Shown: positions 63,320 to 64,000 of the stretch, piece by piece
How the letters are laid out: every line of letters begins with the position of its first letter
How positions within the stretch are numbered: the stretch's first letter is position 1
From: Microbacterium sp. Leaf151
GTDB lineage: Bacteria; Actinomycetota; Actinomycetes; Actinomycetales; Microbacteriaceae
Reading direction: 5' to 3'
Assembly: GCF_001424225.1 (NCBI RefSeq)
Contig: NZ_LMOR01000004.1
Coordinates: forward strand, 558,001-622,000
DNA: 64,000 nt
The notes under the pieces: model-generated
Databases searched by the model: none
What the model was told of the DNA's origin: nothing
The model's input: only the letters and a program-made list of their open reading frames with translations
Translations under genes and position numbers: made by a program

Positions 63320-64000
63320 GAGGGGATCTCGCTCTCGGGTCGGGGAGGGGAAGCCGTGGTTGCGGCGGCAGCGGGCAGGTCGATCGCCACGTCGTTCACC
63401 ACGACATCTGTCGGCACGGTCCGCGACGATCGACGCGGTCGGGAGACGACGGCGGCGGCCACATCGGTCGGCGCGGTCCGCGACGACCGACGCGGTCGCG
63501 AGACGACGGCGGCGGCCGCGGTCTCGGCCGGCGATCGCCACGCCTGGGTGACGGGGGCGGCATACCAGTAGTGCGCCATCGCGTAACTGCGCCAGGGAGC
63601 GAGGCGCTCGGACCAGGCGGTGAACCCGGCCGGGTCGGAGGGCACCCCCAGGGCGGCCGCCCCGGCTCGGGCCGCGACGTCGCCCGGGAGGAGGACGTCG
63701 GGGTCGCCCAGGACCCTCATGCGCACGTAGTCGGCCGTCCACGGGCCGATCCCCCGCATCGCGAGGAGGCGCTGTCGCTGCTCGACGCCGTCGTCGCCCG
63801 GTCCGAGGGTGAGCGTTCCGTTAGCGAGCGCCCCGGCCACCTCGACGATCGCCCTCATTCGGGCGGCGGGGCCGCGCAGGACCTCGTGACCTCGTTCGGC
63901 GATCACCGCCGGGTCGGGGAAGAGGGAGAGCGGCTCCGGTCCGATGGTCACGGGCTCACCGAGTTGGGCGGTGAGATGCCCCTGCATCGTGCGGGCCGAG
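63316..64000 (-). CDS. DNA-3-methyladenine glycosylase (AlkA type), 5'-truncated by the window
   Basis: This is the C-terminal 227 residues of a base-excision glycosylase of the helix-hairpin-helix family. [19 protein letters not shown] is the HhH motif and LPGDVAAR holds the catalytic aspartate. The frame is open to base 64000, so the start lies outside. After residues typical for the domain end ([12 protein letters not shown]), a tail of about 75 residues contains a duplicated 19-residue unit with SRPRRSSRT, not expected in AlkA. Confidence 0.9.
   Translation of the reverse strand, partial: SARTMQGHLTAQLGEPVTIGPEPLSLFPDPAVIAERGHEVLRGPAARMRAIVEVAGALANGTLTLGPGDDGVEQRQRLLAMRGIGPWTADYVRMRVLGDPDVLLPGDVAARAGAAALGVPSDPAGFTAWSERLAPWRSYAMAHYWYAAPVTQAWRSPAETAAAAVVSRPRRSSRTAPTDVAAAVVSRPRRSSRTVPTDVVVNDVAIDLPAAAATTASPPRPESEIPS
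63421..63534 (-). repeat. 57-bp tandem duplication in the AlkA tail
   Basis: Two in-frame 57-bp units begin at 63421 and 63478 and encode two copies of a 19-residue basic segment ([15 protein letters not shown]). The bases differ at only a handful of positions, so the duplication is recent or under homogenisation. Confidence 0.8.

Overview
The window reads as a chromosomal segment of a high-GC actinobacterium, most likely a Microbacterium or close Microbacteriaceae relative. Grounds: strong G/C third-position bias, GTG starts, 4-nt ATGA/GTGA gene overlaps, a GTP-dependent PEP carboxykinase, a monomeric isocitrate dehydrogenase, the very frequent word GGATGCC/GGCATCC (which also forms the stems of several terminators), and a daptide-type RiPP cluster, a class first described in Microbacterium. 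No tRNA, rRNA, transposase, integrase, phage gene or CRISPR array was seen.

Layout. 1-6734: tail of an MFS transporter, an ABC exporter, and pckG divergent from a RamB/PrpR-like regulator. 7003-12985: a tight operon with an NMT1/THI5-like ABC importer, a GTP-cyclohydrolase-I-like protein with an altered phosphate site, a creatininase-family hydrolase and a LacI regulator; its substrate is unknown. 13181-19388: succinate-semialdehyde dehydrogenase, an FAD aromatic hydroxylase divergent from an IclR regulator, and a ThDP enzyme. 19558-21564: a small membrane protein and an ArsR-CDF-DsbA metal cassette. 21713-26963: a GntR-regulated sugar or acid catabolism locus (MFS, SDR, split transketolase). 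27452-28480: a secreted ricin-lectin/HExxH protein. 28559-36950: a homoprotocatechuate (3,4-dihydroxyphenylacetate) meta-cleavage operon with a transporter, a GntR regulator and an unusual FAH-RraA fusion. The pathway ends in succinic semialdehyde, which the SSADH at 13181 could oxidise.

36944-42515 is a one-carbon block: a HATPase-LuxR regulator, hxlB-hxlA (formaldehyde fixation by the ribulose monophosphate route), folD, and glyA behind a ZTP riboswitch. The 519-bp folD-glyA gap is packed with tandem repeats. 42860-49391 holds a YrdB-like membrane protein, a GlcD-type oxidase, an L,D-transpeptidase, isocitrate dehydrogenase and a GNAT acetyltransferase.

49452-58291 (minus strand) is the most striking locus: a complete daptide-like RiPP cluster. 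In transcription order it has a candidate recognition protein, a class III aminotransferase, an alcohol-dehydrogenase/dehydroquinate-synthase-like enzyme, three precursor peptides ending in Thr, a methyltransferase, an M50 intramembrane protease, and an ABC transporter (one ATPase, two permeases). Nearly every junction is translationally coupled, and hairpins follow two of the precursors. 58702-64000 carries a heterodimeric ABC exporter with a possible leader peptide, then ogt and a 5'-truncated alkA-like gene.

Intergenic DNA is unusually rich in short tandem or inverted repeats of unrelated sequence (14820, 35162, 40739, 40840-41131, 58508, 62702). Two more repeats lie inside coding sequence (30833 and 63421).
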